Position numbers and translations under genes: made by a program
From: Paenibacillus paeoniae
Lineage (GTDB): Bacteria > Bacillota > Bacilli > Paenibacillales > Paenibacillaceae
Direction: 5' to 3'
DNA length: 64,000 nucleotides
Assembly: GCF_003388735.1 (NCBI RefSeq)
Contig: NZ_QUBQ01000002.1
Span: 558,001-622,000 of the forward strand
The notes under the pieces: model-generated
The model's database searches: none
What the model was told of the DNA's origin: nothing
What the model saw: only the letters and a program-made list of their open reading frames with translations
Shown here: positions 25,440 to 33,574 of the stretch, piece by piece
How the letters are laid out: every line of letters begins with the position of its first letter
Position numbering within the stretch: position 1 is the first letter of the stretch

Positions 25440-26342
25440 TTGGATTACATCGTGTTGGACATTGAATTTAACGGTCGCAAATTCGCCAGCGATTTGCCCA
25501 TGGAAGTGATTGAGATCGGGGCTGTACGCCTGGACGCCTCTCTTCAACCTATAGACGAATTTACCGCATTCATCAAACCGGTCTACTTTTCCAAACTGAA
25601 CTCATTTATTCAGAAAAAAACGGGTATCCCGCAGGAATCCATTAATACGGCATCCGGATTTCCCAAAGTCATACGCCAATTTCTTGAATGGCTTGGCAAA
25701 AGCGAGCAACCCCTGCTTTTCACTTGGGGCGGCGAAGACTTGAAGCGGATTGTGCTGGATACGCGCATGCATAAGATGGACGATGCCTACTGGCTCGCCA
25801 CACCTTACTACGATTTGCTCAAAGGGTATATCCGTATCAAGGGATTGACCAACGACGTAAGCGTCGAGGCTGCCTTAGCCGAGCTTGGTTTGTCTTCGGA
25901 CGGCTCGGCCCATCGCGCGCTGGATGATGCACGCATGACGGCCGATATCTTGCGCAGCGTATATAAAGAGCTGGACTTCAGCTATACGCAACATTACAAA
26001 GACTTGTATACAAATGCCAAGGAGCGCAGGCTGGTTAAGAATTCCATCCGTCTTCTTCGCTCCCAGAAGCTGGAGCCGACATGGGAATCGTTCCTTGAGC
26101 ATGTTCTGAAGGATAAAGTGAAGCTGGAAGACCCTCGCAAGGAAGCCGAGTTGAAGAATTATTTCCTTGCGGAACTGGAGAAGAAGGCGAACAAGCCGGA
26201 GAAAGAAGATGCTGCCTTGCCAACCGAGGAATCTGTACGAGAGCACACAGAGCACACATCCGATACAGAGGGCTTAAGTCAGCCGGATGACCGCTCCCCT
26301 TCTGCTTCCTCTTCGGATGCCTCTGATTCAAACAAGGCTTAA
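25440..26342 (+). CDS. DEDDh 3'-5' exonuclease, KapD-like
   Basis: 300 residues. An N-terminal exonuclease domain (1-180) has motif I VLDIEFNG (Asp7, Glu9), motif II TWGGEDLKRIVLD and motif III HRALDDARMT (catalytic His and Asp near 159-164), as in KapD and other RNase T/DnaQ-type enzymes. The C-terminal part (about 185-300) is charged, then low-complexity and Ser/Glu-rich, probably disordered. Start is TTG, with GCGGAGG 8 bases upstream. Divergent from uppP; a terminator follows. The nucleic acid substrate is unknown. Confidence 0.88.
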   Translation: MDYIVLDIEFNGRKFASDLPMEVIEIGAVRLDASLQPIDEFTAFIKPVYFSKLNSFIQKKTGIPQESINTASGFPKVIRQFLEWLGKSEQPLLFTWGGEDLKRIVLDTRMHKMDDAYWLATPYYDLLKGYIRIKGLTNDVSVEAALAELGLSSDGSAHRALDDARMTADILRSVYKELDFSYTQHYKDLYTNAKERRLVKNSIRLLRSQKLEPTWESFLEHVLKDKVKLEDPRKEAELKNYFLAELEKKANKPEKEDAALPTEESVREHTEHTSDTEGLSQPDDRSPSASSSDASDSNKA

Positions 26343-26370
26343 GGATATCCTCTCTTCCTCTCAGCGCAAT

Positions 26371-26417
26371 AAGCTCGCGAATATGCCTACAGTGGCGCAT
26401 TCGCGAGCTTTCTTTTT
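26371..26417 (+). terminator. Terminator of the exonuclease gene
   Basis: 12-bp perfect stem AAGCTCGCGAAT with its complement, then TCTTTTT, 29 bases after the stop. Confidence 0.93.
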
Positions 26418-26548
26418 GCCCGGTTAAGGTAGTCAATAACGCCTGTTCTTATCTGCAAAATTATCTTTGACAGCAGAAAGGCTGCGGGAGTATGATCTTC
26501 GTTGTGCCTTATACAACTATTGATCAACGACTGGAGAGAGTAACATCT

Positions 26549-27457
26549 ATGACACGCCGTTTGAAAAGCTTTACCGGTATTGAGTTTCTGTATCTGGTCG
26601 GTATTGTAGCGATATCTTTTTCCTCTATTTTTGTCCGGTGGTCTGAGGCTGATGTAGCTGTTATTGCCATGTACCGACTCTATCTGACGAATGTGTTGCT
26701 TCTGCCCTTTGTATGGAAGTATCGCTCGTCGCTTTTCCGGCTGAGTAAGCGGCAGTGGGGCTGGCTTGCCGTTTCCGGGGCTATGCTTGCCCTTCATTTT
26801 CTGCTGTGGATGGCTTCGCTCCGCTATACGACCGTAGCCAGCTCCACCGTCATCCTGACGCTGGAGCCGCTCATGGTTATGCTGGGCTCCTACTGGCTAT
26901 TCCGAGCAAAGGCGAACGCGATGATGTTATGGGGAATGGGCATCGCCATTGCCGGCTCCATTGTCATTGGCGCAGGAGACTTTCAGTTATCCGGGACGGC
27001 ACTCTATGGAGATGCTCTCTCCTTTTTCGGCACAATCGCCGTTGCGCTCCATATGCTCATTGGCAAGAAGCTGCGTGAAGGTATAGATGCCTTTCCTTAT
27101 AATTTCTGGGTATTCGCCTTCGCGGCGTCCTTCCTGGCTGTCTATAATGTGGCGCAAGGCAATGCCTTTACCGGCTATGAAGCTTCCGAATGGGGTATCT
27201 TCCTGCTTCTCGCTATCATCCCTACGCTCTTCGGGCATTACTTGTTCAACTGGCTGCTGAAATATATGAATGCAACCGCCGTCTCCATGTCCGTGCTTGG
27301 CGAGCCCGTCATCGCCTCTCTGCTGGCATGGCTGCTGCTGAAGGAGTCGTTAACCGCCTATCAGCTTGGAGCAGGAGTATTTATTTTGTTTGGCGTATGG
27401 TTGTTTCTTCGTTATGGCGAGAAGTCCAATCGCTCTGTTCCCGCATCTGAATCATGA
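26549..27457 (+). CDS. EamA/DMT-family transporter
   Basis: 302-residue, ten-helix drug/metabolite transporter with two EamA halves. Half 1 includes ISFSSIFVRWSEADVAVIAMYRL and TTVASSTVILTLEPLMVMLGS. Half 2 includes FFGTIAVALHMLIGKKLRE and NATAVSMSVLGEPVIASLLAWLLLKE. GxxS/EP motifs at the ends of each half are typical. I chose the ATG at 26549, preceded by GGAGAGAG at 8 bases. Probable exporter of a metabolite; substrate unknown. Transcribed alone between two terminated units. Confidence 0.88.
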   Translation: MTRRLKSFTGIEFLYLVGIVAISFSSIFVRWSEADVAVIAMYRLYLTNVLLLPFVWKYRSSLFRLSKRQWGWLAVSGAMLALHFLLWMASLRYTTVASSTVILTLEPLMVMLGSYWLFRAKANAMMLWGMGIAIAGSIVIGAGDFQLSGTALYGDALSFFGTIAVALHMLIGKKLREGIDAFPYNFWVFAFAASFLAVYNVAQGNAFTGYEASEWGIFLLLAIIPTLFGHYLFNWLLKYMNATAVSMSVLGEPVIASLLAWLLLKESLTAYQLGAGVFILFGVWLFLRYGEKSNRSVPASES

Positions 27458-27465
27458 AGTTTGCT

Positions 27466-27495
27466 TTGACAGAAACGAGAACAAAATTGTATAAT
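27466..27495 (+). promoter_or_regulatory. Promoter of the PTS gene
   Basis: TTGACA at 27466-27471 and TATAAT at 27490-27495, spacing 18. Transcription would begin near 27502, about 20 bases before the antiterminator target hairpin. Confidence 0.82.
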
Positions 27496-27521
27496 TTTTG
27501 TGAATAATCGAATAAAATTCC

Positions 27522-27549
27522 GAACGTGTTACCGCATGGGCATTAGTTC
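27522..27549 (+). promoter_or_regulatory. RAT: antiterminator-protein target RNA (copy 1)
   Basis: GAAC/GTTC outer stem, internal loop, CC/GG inner stem and GCAT tetraloop, with the frame GTGTTACC-loop-GGGCATTAG. This is the architecture of ribonucleic antiterminator sites bound by BglG/SacT/GlcT proteins. It overlaps the left arm of the following terminator, so binding blocks termination. Confidence 0.85.
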
Positions 27550-27585
27550 AAGAAGAGATAGCATTCTTGAGCTATGCCTTTTTTT
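27539..27585 (+). terminator. Leader terminator of the PTS gene
   Basis: GGCAT/ATGCC and TCAAGAA/TTCTTGA joined by a short imperfect segment, loop GAGATAGCA, then seven T. It overlaps RAT copy 1 and lies 30 bases before the start codon: a conditional terminator. Confidence 0.9.
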
Positions 27586-27614
27586 CTTACATAAAATGGG
27601 GTGAATACCAACAA

Positions 27615-29147
27615 ATGAGTTATATTCAGCGCATCGGACGTTCATTCATGATTCCCATTGCAGTAATGCCTGCGGCTGCGATATTGTTCCGCTTCGGAAA
27701 GATTGAGTTCCAGCACCCTTTTCTGATCAAGCTTGCGGCGATCTGCGAAGCGGCTGGTGGGGCGATCTTCGACCATCTTCCCCTGCTCTTCGCCATCGGC
27801 ATCGCGATTGGCCTGACACAGGGGAAAGGCGTCGCTGCATTATCCGCCGCACTCGGTTACATGGTTTTCCAGGAAGTCATGCGCACATTCGAAATCATGC
27901 AAACGAATGATCTGGCGGAAACCAATATGCAGATGGGTGTACTCGGCGGATTGATTACTGGTGGCATTACCGCATATTTGTACAACCGTTTCAAAGATAT
28001 TCAATTGCCTCAGGCGCTGGGCTTCTTCGCAGGCAGACGTTTTGTGCCCATCATTACAGCACTTACCATGACCGTGCTCGGGGGACTGCTCGGCTTCATC
28101 TGGATGCCGATACAGGACATCATTACCGGCTTCGGATTGTGGCTTGAATCGACTGGCGGCATCGGAACGTTCCTGTACGGCACCATTAACCGCCTGCTTA
28201 TTCCGACCGGACTCCATCACATCGTGAATCATATCTTATGGTTCCAGATTGGTGAATTCGCGGAAGCCGGCGGCAAGATCGCACAGGGCGATCTGACCCG
28301 GTTTTACGCAGGTGATCCTACAGCGGGCACGTATATGACTGGCTTCTTCCCGATCATGATGTTCGGCCTGCCGGGCGCCGCTATCGCAATGGCGAGATGC
28401 GCAAAGCCGGAAAACCGCAAGGTCATCATGTCCATCATGCTAAGCGCTGCCTTAACCTCGTTCCTGACGGGCATTACGGAGCCGATTGAATTCGCTTTTA
28501 TGCTGGTAGCTCCTGCCTTATTCATCGTTCATGCCGTTCTGACAGGCTTATCTATGACGATCATGCACCTGCTGGAGGTTAAGGTTGGATTCGGGTTTTC
28601 CGCCGGCTTCATTGACCTCGCCATCAACTGGAGCCAGTCGACGAATCCTTGGCTGGTATTTCCGATTGGAGCAGCCTACTTTATCCTCTATTATTTTGTA
28701 TTCTACATCTTGATTCGCACCTTTAACTTTGCTACGCCAGGTAGAGCCGACGACAAAACGGAAGCGCTTGCGGAAGGGAATCTCCTATCATCCGTCCCTT
28801 CATCCCAGCCTCTTCACGAGGCTGTCTCTGAGGCGGCGGCCTCTGGCTCTATACCGGTCGTCACGGCGCTCAGAACACCCAATATCAAGCTGATTGTCTA
28901 CAAAGCTGCAGAAGTGACGGAATTGATCGGCGGATACGGGAATATGATCGATATCGATGCTTGTATTACGAGGCTGCGCCTGACACTTCACGATCCCAGC
29001 CTGGTCCAGGAGCAGAAGCTTCGTGAACTAGGCGCGGCCGGGATCATCCGCATTGGAAAAAATGGGGTTCATGTCGTCTTCGGCACAGATTCCGAGCTGA
29101 TCAAGGAAGAGATTCTGAAAGCCCAAGTCAACCATAACCCAGAGTGA
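27615..29147 (+). CDS. nagE: PTS permease EIICB, N-acetylglucosamine-type
   Basis: 510-residue sugar PTS permease: EIIC membrane domain (about 1-375) and EIIB domain (about 430-505) with phosphocysteine Cys450 in IDACITRLRL. No EIIA domain is attached, so an external EIIA (Crr-like) must donate phosphate. The EIIC core closely follows E. coli NagE as I remember it: INRLLIPTGLHH, WFQIGEFAEAGG, FYAGDPTAGTYMTGFFPIMMFGLPG and GITEPIEFAFM. GlcNAc is therefore the best guess, glucose the alternative. Start ATG 27615 follows GGGGTG. It is preceded by a RAT/terminator leader and followed 17 bases later by its antiterminator gene. Confidence 0.9.
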   Translation: MSYIQRIGRSFMIPIAVMPAAAILFRFGKIEFQHPFLIKLAAICEAAGGAIFDHLPLLFAIGIAIGLTQGKGVAALSAALGYMVFQEVMRTFEIMQTNDLAETNMQMGVLGGLITGGITAYLYNRFKDIQLPQALGFFAGRRFVPIITALTMTVLGGLLGFIWMPIQDIITGFGLWLESTGGIGTFLYGTINRLLIPTGLHHIVNHILWFQIGEFAEAGGKIAQGDLTRFYAGDPTAGTYMTGFFPIMMFGLPGAAIAMARCAKPENRKVIMSIMLSAALTSFLTGITEPIEFAFMLVAPALFIVHAVLTGLSMTIMHLLEVKVGFGFSAGFIDLAINWSQSTNPWLVFPIGAAYFILYYFVFYILIRTFNFATPGRADDKTEALAEGNLLSSVPSSQPLHEAVSEAAASGSIPVVTALRTPNIKLIVYKAAEVTELIGGYGNMIDIDACITRLRLTLHDPSLVQEQKLRELGAAGIIRIGKNGVHVVFGTDSELIKEEILKAQVNHNPE

Positions 29148-29164
29148 TTGGAGGGTAAGTAAAG

Positions 29165-30004
29165 ATGACCGCAATTGAAAGAAAGATCATTCATGTGCTT
29201 TCCAACAATGTCGTGATGACCAAGCTATCCTCCGGCAAAAATTCCATTGCGTTCGGCAAAGGAATCGGCTTCAAACGGCAGCCAGGCATGGCCATCGCCG
29301 AATCCCAAATTTCACAGGAGTTTTTATTGCATACTATGGAAACCATCGAACACTACGAGCAAATCCTGAACAATGTCGATACCCGTATCGTAGGCGTAAC
29401 GGAAGAGGTCATCGCCATGGCCCAGCAGCGGCTGGAGGGCGAGTTCTCCGAGCGGATTCATGCCGCGCTCGTCGACCATATCAACTTTGCCATTGAGCGC
29501 TGTCGCCAGGGTGTCCTCATTACGAATCCCTTCTCGTATGAGATCAGATTGATGTATAAAGACGAATACGACGTTGCTGCCGAAGCAGTCAGTTACTTGA
29601 ATGATAAGCTGGACGCCGGACTCCCCGAGGACGAGATCGCATTTTTGGCCATGCATTTTCATGGCGCGCGCAACCGTGAGCGCGGCACTGAAACGCTTGC
29701 TGTGGTCAGACTTGTCGCCACAATTATGGACGAAGCGAAGGAGCTTGGCCTCGTATTCAGCGACTCCTTCTCCTCCATCCGTTTTCTTTCGCATTTAAAG
29801 GGATTAATAGATCGCATCCGCAAGGAAGCGCATATTAAAAACCCGCTCCTGCACAAAATCAAGATCGAATATCCGCTGTCCTACAGCCGCTCCCTTACGC
29901 TTAGCGCCATTCTGGAGGAGCAACTTAAAAAGCCCGTTCCTGACGATGAAATCGGCTTTCTCACCTTGCATATTGAACGTCTGAATCAACGCGAGCACCC
30001 ATGA
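29165..30004 (+). CDS. BglG/GlcT-family transcription antiterminator
   Basis: 279-residue RNA-binding antiterminator. The CAT RNA-binding domain (1-55: IIHVLSNNVVMTKL ... IAFGKGIGFKRQPG) is followed by PRD1 (about 70-170, His in VDHINFAIERCRQG and MHFHGARN) and PRD2 (about 175-275, His in FLSHLKGLIDRI and LTLHIERL). PRDs are phosphorylated by HPr and the cognate EIIB, so activity tracks sugar flux. It follows the PTS gene, unlike glcT, which usually precedes ptsG. Two matching RATs, one before the PTS gene and one before the ABC operon, are its likely targets. Whether it reads GlcNAc or glucose is not settled by sequence. Confidence 0.93.
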   Translation: MTAIERKIIHVLSNNVVMTKLSSGKNSIAFGKGIGFKRQPGMAIAESQISQEFLLHTMETIEHYEQILNNVDTRIVGVTEEVIAMAQQRLEGEFSERIHAALVDHINFAIERCRQGVLITNPFSYEIRLMYKDEYDVAAEAVSYLNDKLDAGLPEDEIAFLAMHFHGARNRERGTETLAVVRLVATIMDEAKELGLVFSDSFSSIRFLSHLKGLIDRIRKEAHIKNPLLHKIKIEYPLSYSRSLTLSAILEEQLKKPVPDDEIGFLTLHIERLNQREHP

Positions 30005-30018
30005 TAAAAAATAAATGA

Positions 30019-30047
30019 TTGACAGATTAGTTATTATTTATTAGTAT
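30019..30047 (+). promoter_or_regulatory. Promoter of the sugar ABC importer operon
   Basis: TTGACA at 30019-30024 and TAGTAT at 30042-30047 with a 17-base spacer. Transcription would start near 30054, some 20 bases before RAT copy 2, matching the PTS leader layout. Confidence 0.75.
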
Positions 30048-30074
30048 TTGACTCGTAAAACCTCATACATTTCA

Positions 30075-30108
30075 CGATAATGTGTTACCGAAAGGGCATT
30101 AGTTATCG
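30075..30108 (+). promoter_or_regulatory. RAT: antiterminator-protein target RNA (copy 2)
   Basis: The frame GTGTTACC-GAAA-GGGCATTAG is identical to copy 1 outside the tetraloop. The outer stem is different in sequence (CGATAAT with GTTATCG, one wobble) yet still pairs, which is evidence of conserved RNA structure. It overlaps the left arm of the next terminator. Confidence 0.87.
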
Positions 30109-30147
30109 AAGCAGGCAAGACTCGCTTCGTTTCTAATGTCCTTTTTT
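30094..30147 (+). terminator. Leader terminator of the sugar ABC importer operon
   Basis: GGGCATTAG pairs with CTAATGTCC and CGAAGC with GCTTCG, loop AGGCAAGACTC, followed by six T. About 105 bases before the binding-protein start; conditional on RAT copy 2. Confidence 0.92.
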
Positions 30148-30253
30148 GACGTGAGGAAGGGAGGATCGTGATCGTACAGGTACACAGGCAGCATGACCAA
30201 TCCGCATTGCAAGCGTTTTCCACACCAAACATATCTAAGGGGAGATTGAATCT

Positions 30254-31606
30254 ATGAACACTTGGAAAAACAAGTCCATCCTGATCGCTTTGATTCTGAC
30301 GCTGGCATTCAGCATGCTGGCAGCCTGTTCAGGCGCTAACAAAGAGAAGCCCGCTCCAAGCAGCACCAACCAAGGAAGCAGCAACGGCGGCAATGACAGC
30401 GGCAAATCTGAAGGATTGACAGGCGACTTTGAAATTCAATACTTTGTCGGCGGCTACGGCGACACATGGTGGAAGCATGTAATCGGGGAGTTCCAGAAAC
30501 AGAACCCGAATCTTAACATTAAGCAGACCGCAGGCTCCCAAATCAACGATCAAATGAGACCACGCTGGATTCAAGGCAACCCGCCGGATTTCGTCTACAT
30601 CGACGGCGCAGGCTCCAACGAGGCTCAAATGGTAACGGACGAACAACTGCTGGATCTAACCGATTTCCTGAAAGGCGCAACGAACGGCGACGGAGAAAAA
30701 ATTCTCGACATCGCTATCGCAGGGCCAACGGACTACAGTGGCAAGAACTTTACACTGCCGCTCGTATTCGGTTCATGGGGAACGTTCTACGACAAAGCAT
30801 GGTTCAAACAACAAGGCTGGGACACTCCAACTGACTTCGAGAGCTTCATGGCTGTCAGCGAAAAGATCAAAGCATCTGGCGTATCCCCGTACATCCATAC
30901 AGGCGTCTACCCTTACTACATCAACGGCGGTTTGGTCAACTCCGCAATCGTTGCGGCTAACGGCGGAGACACTTCCATCATCTCCAGAATGGCAAGCCTG
31001 GAGGAAGGCATCTTCAAGAGTGAGCCGGTTATGAAGGCTCTGAACAGAATCGTCCAAGTCCGCGACGCCGGCTTTGTCGATCCGGGCGCGATTGCGCTGA
31101 ACCATACCGACTCCCAAATGGCATTCCTCCAGCATAAAGCGGCATTCATCCCGAATGGACTGTGGTTGGAGAATGAAATGAGCAAAGATGTGCCGGAAGG
31201 CTTTGAGTTCGACTTCATTCCATCCGTTATGCAAGACAAAGGCGAGAAATATGTAGCCATTCCTTACACTGCTTCTGTAGCTATCGCAGCAAAAGCCAAA
31301 AATCAGGAAGCAGCGAAAGCGTTCCTCGAGTTCATCTTCACGAAGCAATTCGCGGTAGATTGGGCTGAGATGACAGGCGCCATCATGAACGTGAAGGCAG
31401 ACCTGGAGAACTCTACAGCCGGACCGGTCGTGAAGACAGCTATGAACTACTTCAACAGCGATAATCTGGTCGTAGCGCCAGCCTTGATCGTGAATGCCGA
31501 TGTAGAGACGGCTCTGCAAGACAGCATCATCGCCTTGCTGGACAAACGCATCACGCCGGAAGAGTGGGGCGACCGACTGGAGAAGGCAGCAGCAGCGGCT
31601 AGATAA
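30254..31606 (+). CDS. Sugar-binding lipoprotein of ABC importer (NgcE-like candidate)
   Basis: 450-residue extracellular binding lipoprotein. Signal peptide with lipobox LAAC (Cys25) and a Ser/Gly/Asn linker, then a family 1 fold: FVGGYGDTWWKHVIGEFQ, PPDFVYIDG, LPLVFGSWGTFYDKAWF, AAFIPNGLWLENEM. SBP_bac_1 members with this look include chitobiose (NgcE-type) binders. The shared leader control with a GlcNAc-type PTS supports an amino-sugar oligosaccharide, but the ligand is inference. First gene of a three-gene importer operon without ATPase. Confidence 0.88.
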   Translation: MNTWKNKSILIALILTLAFSMLAACSGANKEKPAPSSTNQGSSNGGNDSGKSEGLTGDFEIQYFVGGYGDTWWKHVIGEFQKQNPNLNIKQTAGSQINDQMRPRWIQGNPPDFVYIDGAGSNEAQMVTDEQLLDLTDFLKGATNGDGEKILDIAIAGPTDYSGKNFTLPLVFGSWGTFYDKAWFKQQGWDTPTDFESFMAVSEKIKASGVSPYIHTGVYPYYINGGLVNSAIVAANGGDTSIISRMASLEEGIFKSEPVMKALNRIVQVRDAGFVDPGAIALNHTDSQMAFLQHKAAFIPNGLWLENEMSKDVPEGFEFDFIPSVMQDKGEKYVAIPYTASVAIAAKAKNQEAAKAFLEFIFTKQFAVDWAEMTGAIMNVKADLENSTAGPVVKTAMNYFNSDNLVVAPALIVNADVETALQDSIIALLDKRITPEEWGDRLEKAAAAAR

Positions 31607-31620
31607 TATTGGATTGCATG

Positions 31621-31654
31621 GCGGGCAGCGGCAGGTTCTCTCCTCCCTGCCCGC
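31621..31654 (+). promoter_or_regulatory. Hairpin between binding protein and first permease
   Basis: 8-bp stem GCGGGCAG/CTGCCCGC around an 18-base loop in the 77-base gap, no T-run. Placed like the malE-malF hairpin, probably favouring binding-protein mRNA over the permeases. Confidence 0.6.
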
Positions 31655-31683
31655 ATAATGATTTCACAAGGGGCGTGTAAGCC

Positions 31684-32592
31684 ATGACAGCCAAACCAAC
31701 ATCCTATCGACTGAGACGTTCCCTGTTCATTCTGGGATTTATATTGCCGACCTTCATCCTGTTCAGTGTGATTACCGCTTATCCGATGCTAAGAGGCCTA
31801 TACATCAGCTTATTCAAGTGGTCTGGATATTCAGGCAATATGACGTTTATCGGTCTGGATAATTACAAGAGAATGCTCAAGGACGACATTATCGGCACAG
31901 CCATCTTCAACGACTACTTCCTCGTATTTTGGAAAGTGGTATTCATATTGGCTATTGCAACCTTTCTGGCGGTAGCGCTGACTCGTATGAGTATCAAGCG
32001 AACCGGTGTGTTCCGGGTTATTCTGTTCTTTCCTAACCTGATCTCTGTCGTTGTTATCGGCGTCCTATGGAGGTATATCTATAACCCATCCGATATCGGA
32101 TTTCTTAATGCCTTTCTTTCCCTGTTCACGAGTGAAGCCGTTACGACCGTATGGCTAGGCCAGACTAATACAGCCATGTGGTCCATTCTAGCACCTGCTG
32201 TATGGGCCGGTATAGGCTTCTATATGATTCTGCTCATGGCCGCGATCATGAACATTCCTGAGTCGCTGTACGAGGCTGCAGGTATCGACGGCGCCTCCAG
32301 GTGGCATCAGTTCAAACATATTACCATTCCGCTTATCTGGGAGCAGATGAAAGTATCTATCATCCATATCGTTATCACAACACTGAATGGCTCCTTCATT
32401 ATCATCTTCCTGATGACTGAGGGCGGTCCCGACAATTCAACGCAAGTTATGGGCTCCTATCTGTACCAAATCGGCTTCCAGCAATACCATATGGGATATG
32501 CCTCCGCTATCGGCGTGCTCATTCTGACGCTGACGCTGATTACGTCCCTCATACTGAACCGCTTGCTCAAGCGGGAAACGATCGAAATGTAG
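31684..32592 (+). CDS. Sugar ABC transporter permease, MalF-type
   Basis: 302-residue, six-helix permease. The EAA loop that docks the ATPase is EAAGIDGASRWHQFKHITIPL (near residue 198). An N-terminal helix FILGFILPTFILFSVITAYPML and the C-terminal YASAIGVLILTLTLI complete a CUT1-family MalF-like subunit. AAGGGG precedes the ATG. It pairs with the next gene, 12 bases downstream. Confidence 0.92.
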   Translation: MTAKPTSYRLRRSLFILGFILPTFILFSVITAYPMLRGLYISLFKWSGYSGNMTFIGLDNYKRMLKDDIIGTAIFNDYFLVFWKVVFILAIATFLAVALTRMSIKRTGVFRVILFFPNLISVVVIGVLWRYIYNPSDIGFLNAFLSLFTSEAVTTVWLGQTNTAMWSILAPAVWAGIGFYMILLMAAIMNIPESLYEAAGIDGASRWHQFKHITIPLIWEQMKVSIIHIVITTLNGSFIIIFLMTEGGPDNSTQVMGSYLYQIGFQQYHMGYASAIGVLILTLTLITSLILNRLLKRETIEM

Positions 32593-32604
32593 GAGGCCTT
32601 GCAA

Positions 32605-33456
32605 ATGAAACTGACCAAAAAAGAATGGCTCGTCACATGGGTCGTCCGCTTGCTGCTCCTGATATGGACAGTCGCAGTCGTGTATCCACTCATATGGACG
32701 CTGCTCTCATCGTTGAAGGACAACAAACAGTTCTATGGCAACAAGCCTTGGGTGCTGCCAGAGTTCCCGCTTCAGTGGTCCAACTTCTCCTACGTGTGGA
32801 CAGAATATAAATTCGGCGTATACTTCTTGAATTCTGTAGGCGTCACCTTTGCAGCTACGACGCTTGCCGTGCTGCTCTCGGCCATGACCGCTTATGTCAT
32901 CGCCCGGTATCCGTTCAAAGGCAGCAGTGTCCTGTACTTTATTTATGTGTCGGCTATGATGATTCCGCTAATTCTGAGTCTGATTCCGTTATTCTTCCTC
33001 TTGGACAGCATCAGACTGACGAACAATCTCCTTGGCCTCATACTCGTCTATGGCGCAGGCGCACTTCCATTTGGAATCTTCGTGCTAGTCGCTTTCTACA
33101 AGTCACTGCCGAAGGAAATGGAGGAAGCCGCGGCCATCGACGGAAGCTCGGAGGCAGGCACGTTCTTCCGGATCATGCTTCCGCTCTCAAAGCCGGGACT
33201 GATAACGGTGGCCATCATGAACATTTTGACCATTTGGAACGAATACATCTTGGGTACGGTCATTATGAATGACCCGCTGAAGAAGATCTATACCTTACCT
33301 GTCGGTATCGCCGTTATGCAGGGCGAGATGCAATACCGTACAGAATGGGGCCCTCTCTTCGCAGGACTGGTCATCTCCATGGTTCCGATCATCATCCTGT
33401 ATTCACTGTTCCAGAGACAAATTACAGGCGGCATAACGGCAGGCGCTGTCAAATAA
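32605..33456 (+). CDS. Sugar ABC transporter permease, MalG-type
   Basis: 283-residue, six-helix CUT1 permease. It shows the N-terminal VYPLIWTLLSSLKDN, the EAA motif EEAAAIDGSSEAGTFFRIML near residue 175, and a short basic tail QRQITGGITAGAVK characteristic of MalG-type partners. A TTG two codons upstream is possible, but ATG 32605 stands 8 bases after AGGAGG. Last gene before array A3; no clear terminator follows, so its transcript could run into the array. Confidence 0.92.
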   Translation: MKLTKKEWLVTWVVRLLLLIWTVAVVYPLIWTLLSSLKDNKQFYGNKPWVLPEFPLQWSNFSYVWTEYKFGVYFLNSVGVTFAATTLAVLLSAMTAYVIARYPFKGSSVLYFIYVSAMMIPLILSLIPLFFLLDSIRLTNNLLGLILVYGAGALPFGIFVLVAFYKSLPKEMEEAAAIDGSSEAGTFFRIMLPLSKPGLITVAIMNILTIWNEYILGTVIMNDPLKKIYTLPVGIAVMQGEMQYRTEWGPLFAGLVISMVPIIILYSLFQRQITGGITAGAVK

Positions 33457-33574
33457 ACCATGCAACTATACAGTGTCTGAATCTGTAGCCTGCGCAACCA
33501 ACCGTTTTTCTGATTACTTGCTTTTTTAGTAATAGTTCCTGATCTGTTAGTTTAGTGGCAGGCATGTTTGTAGA

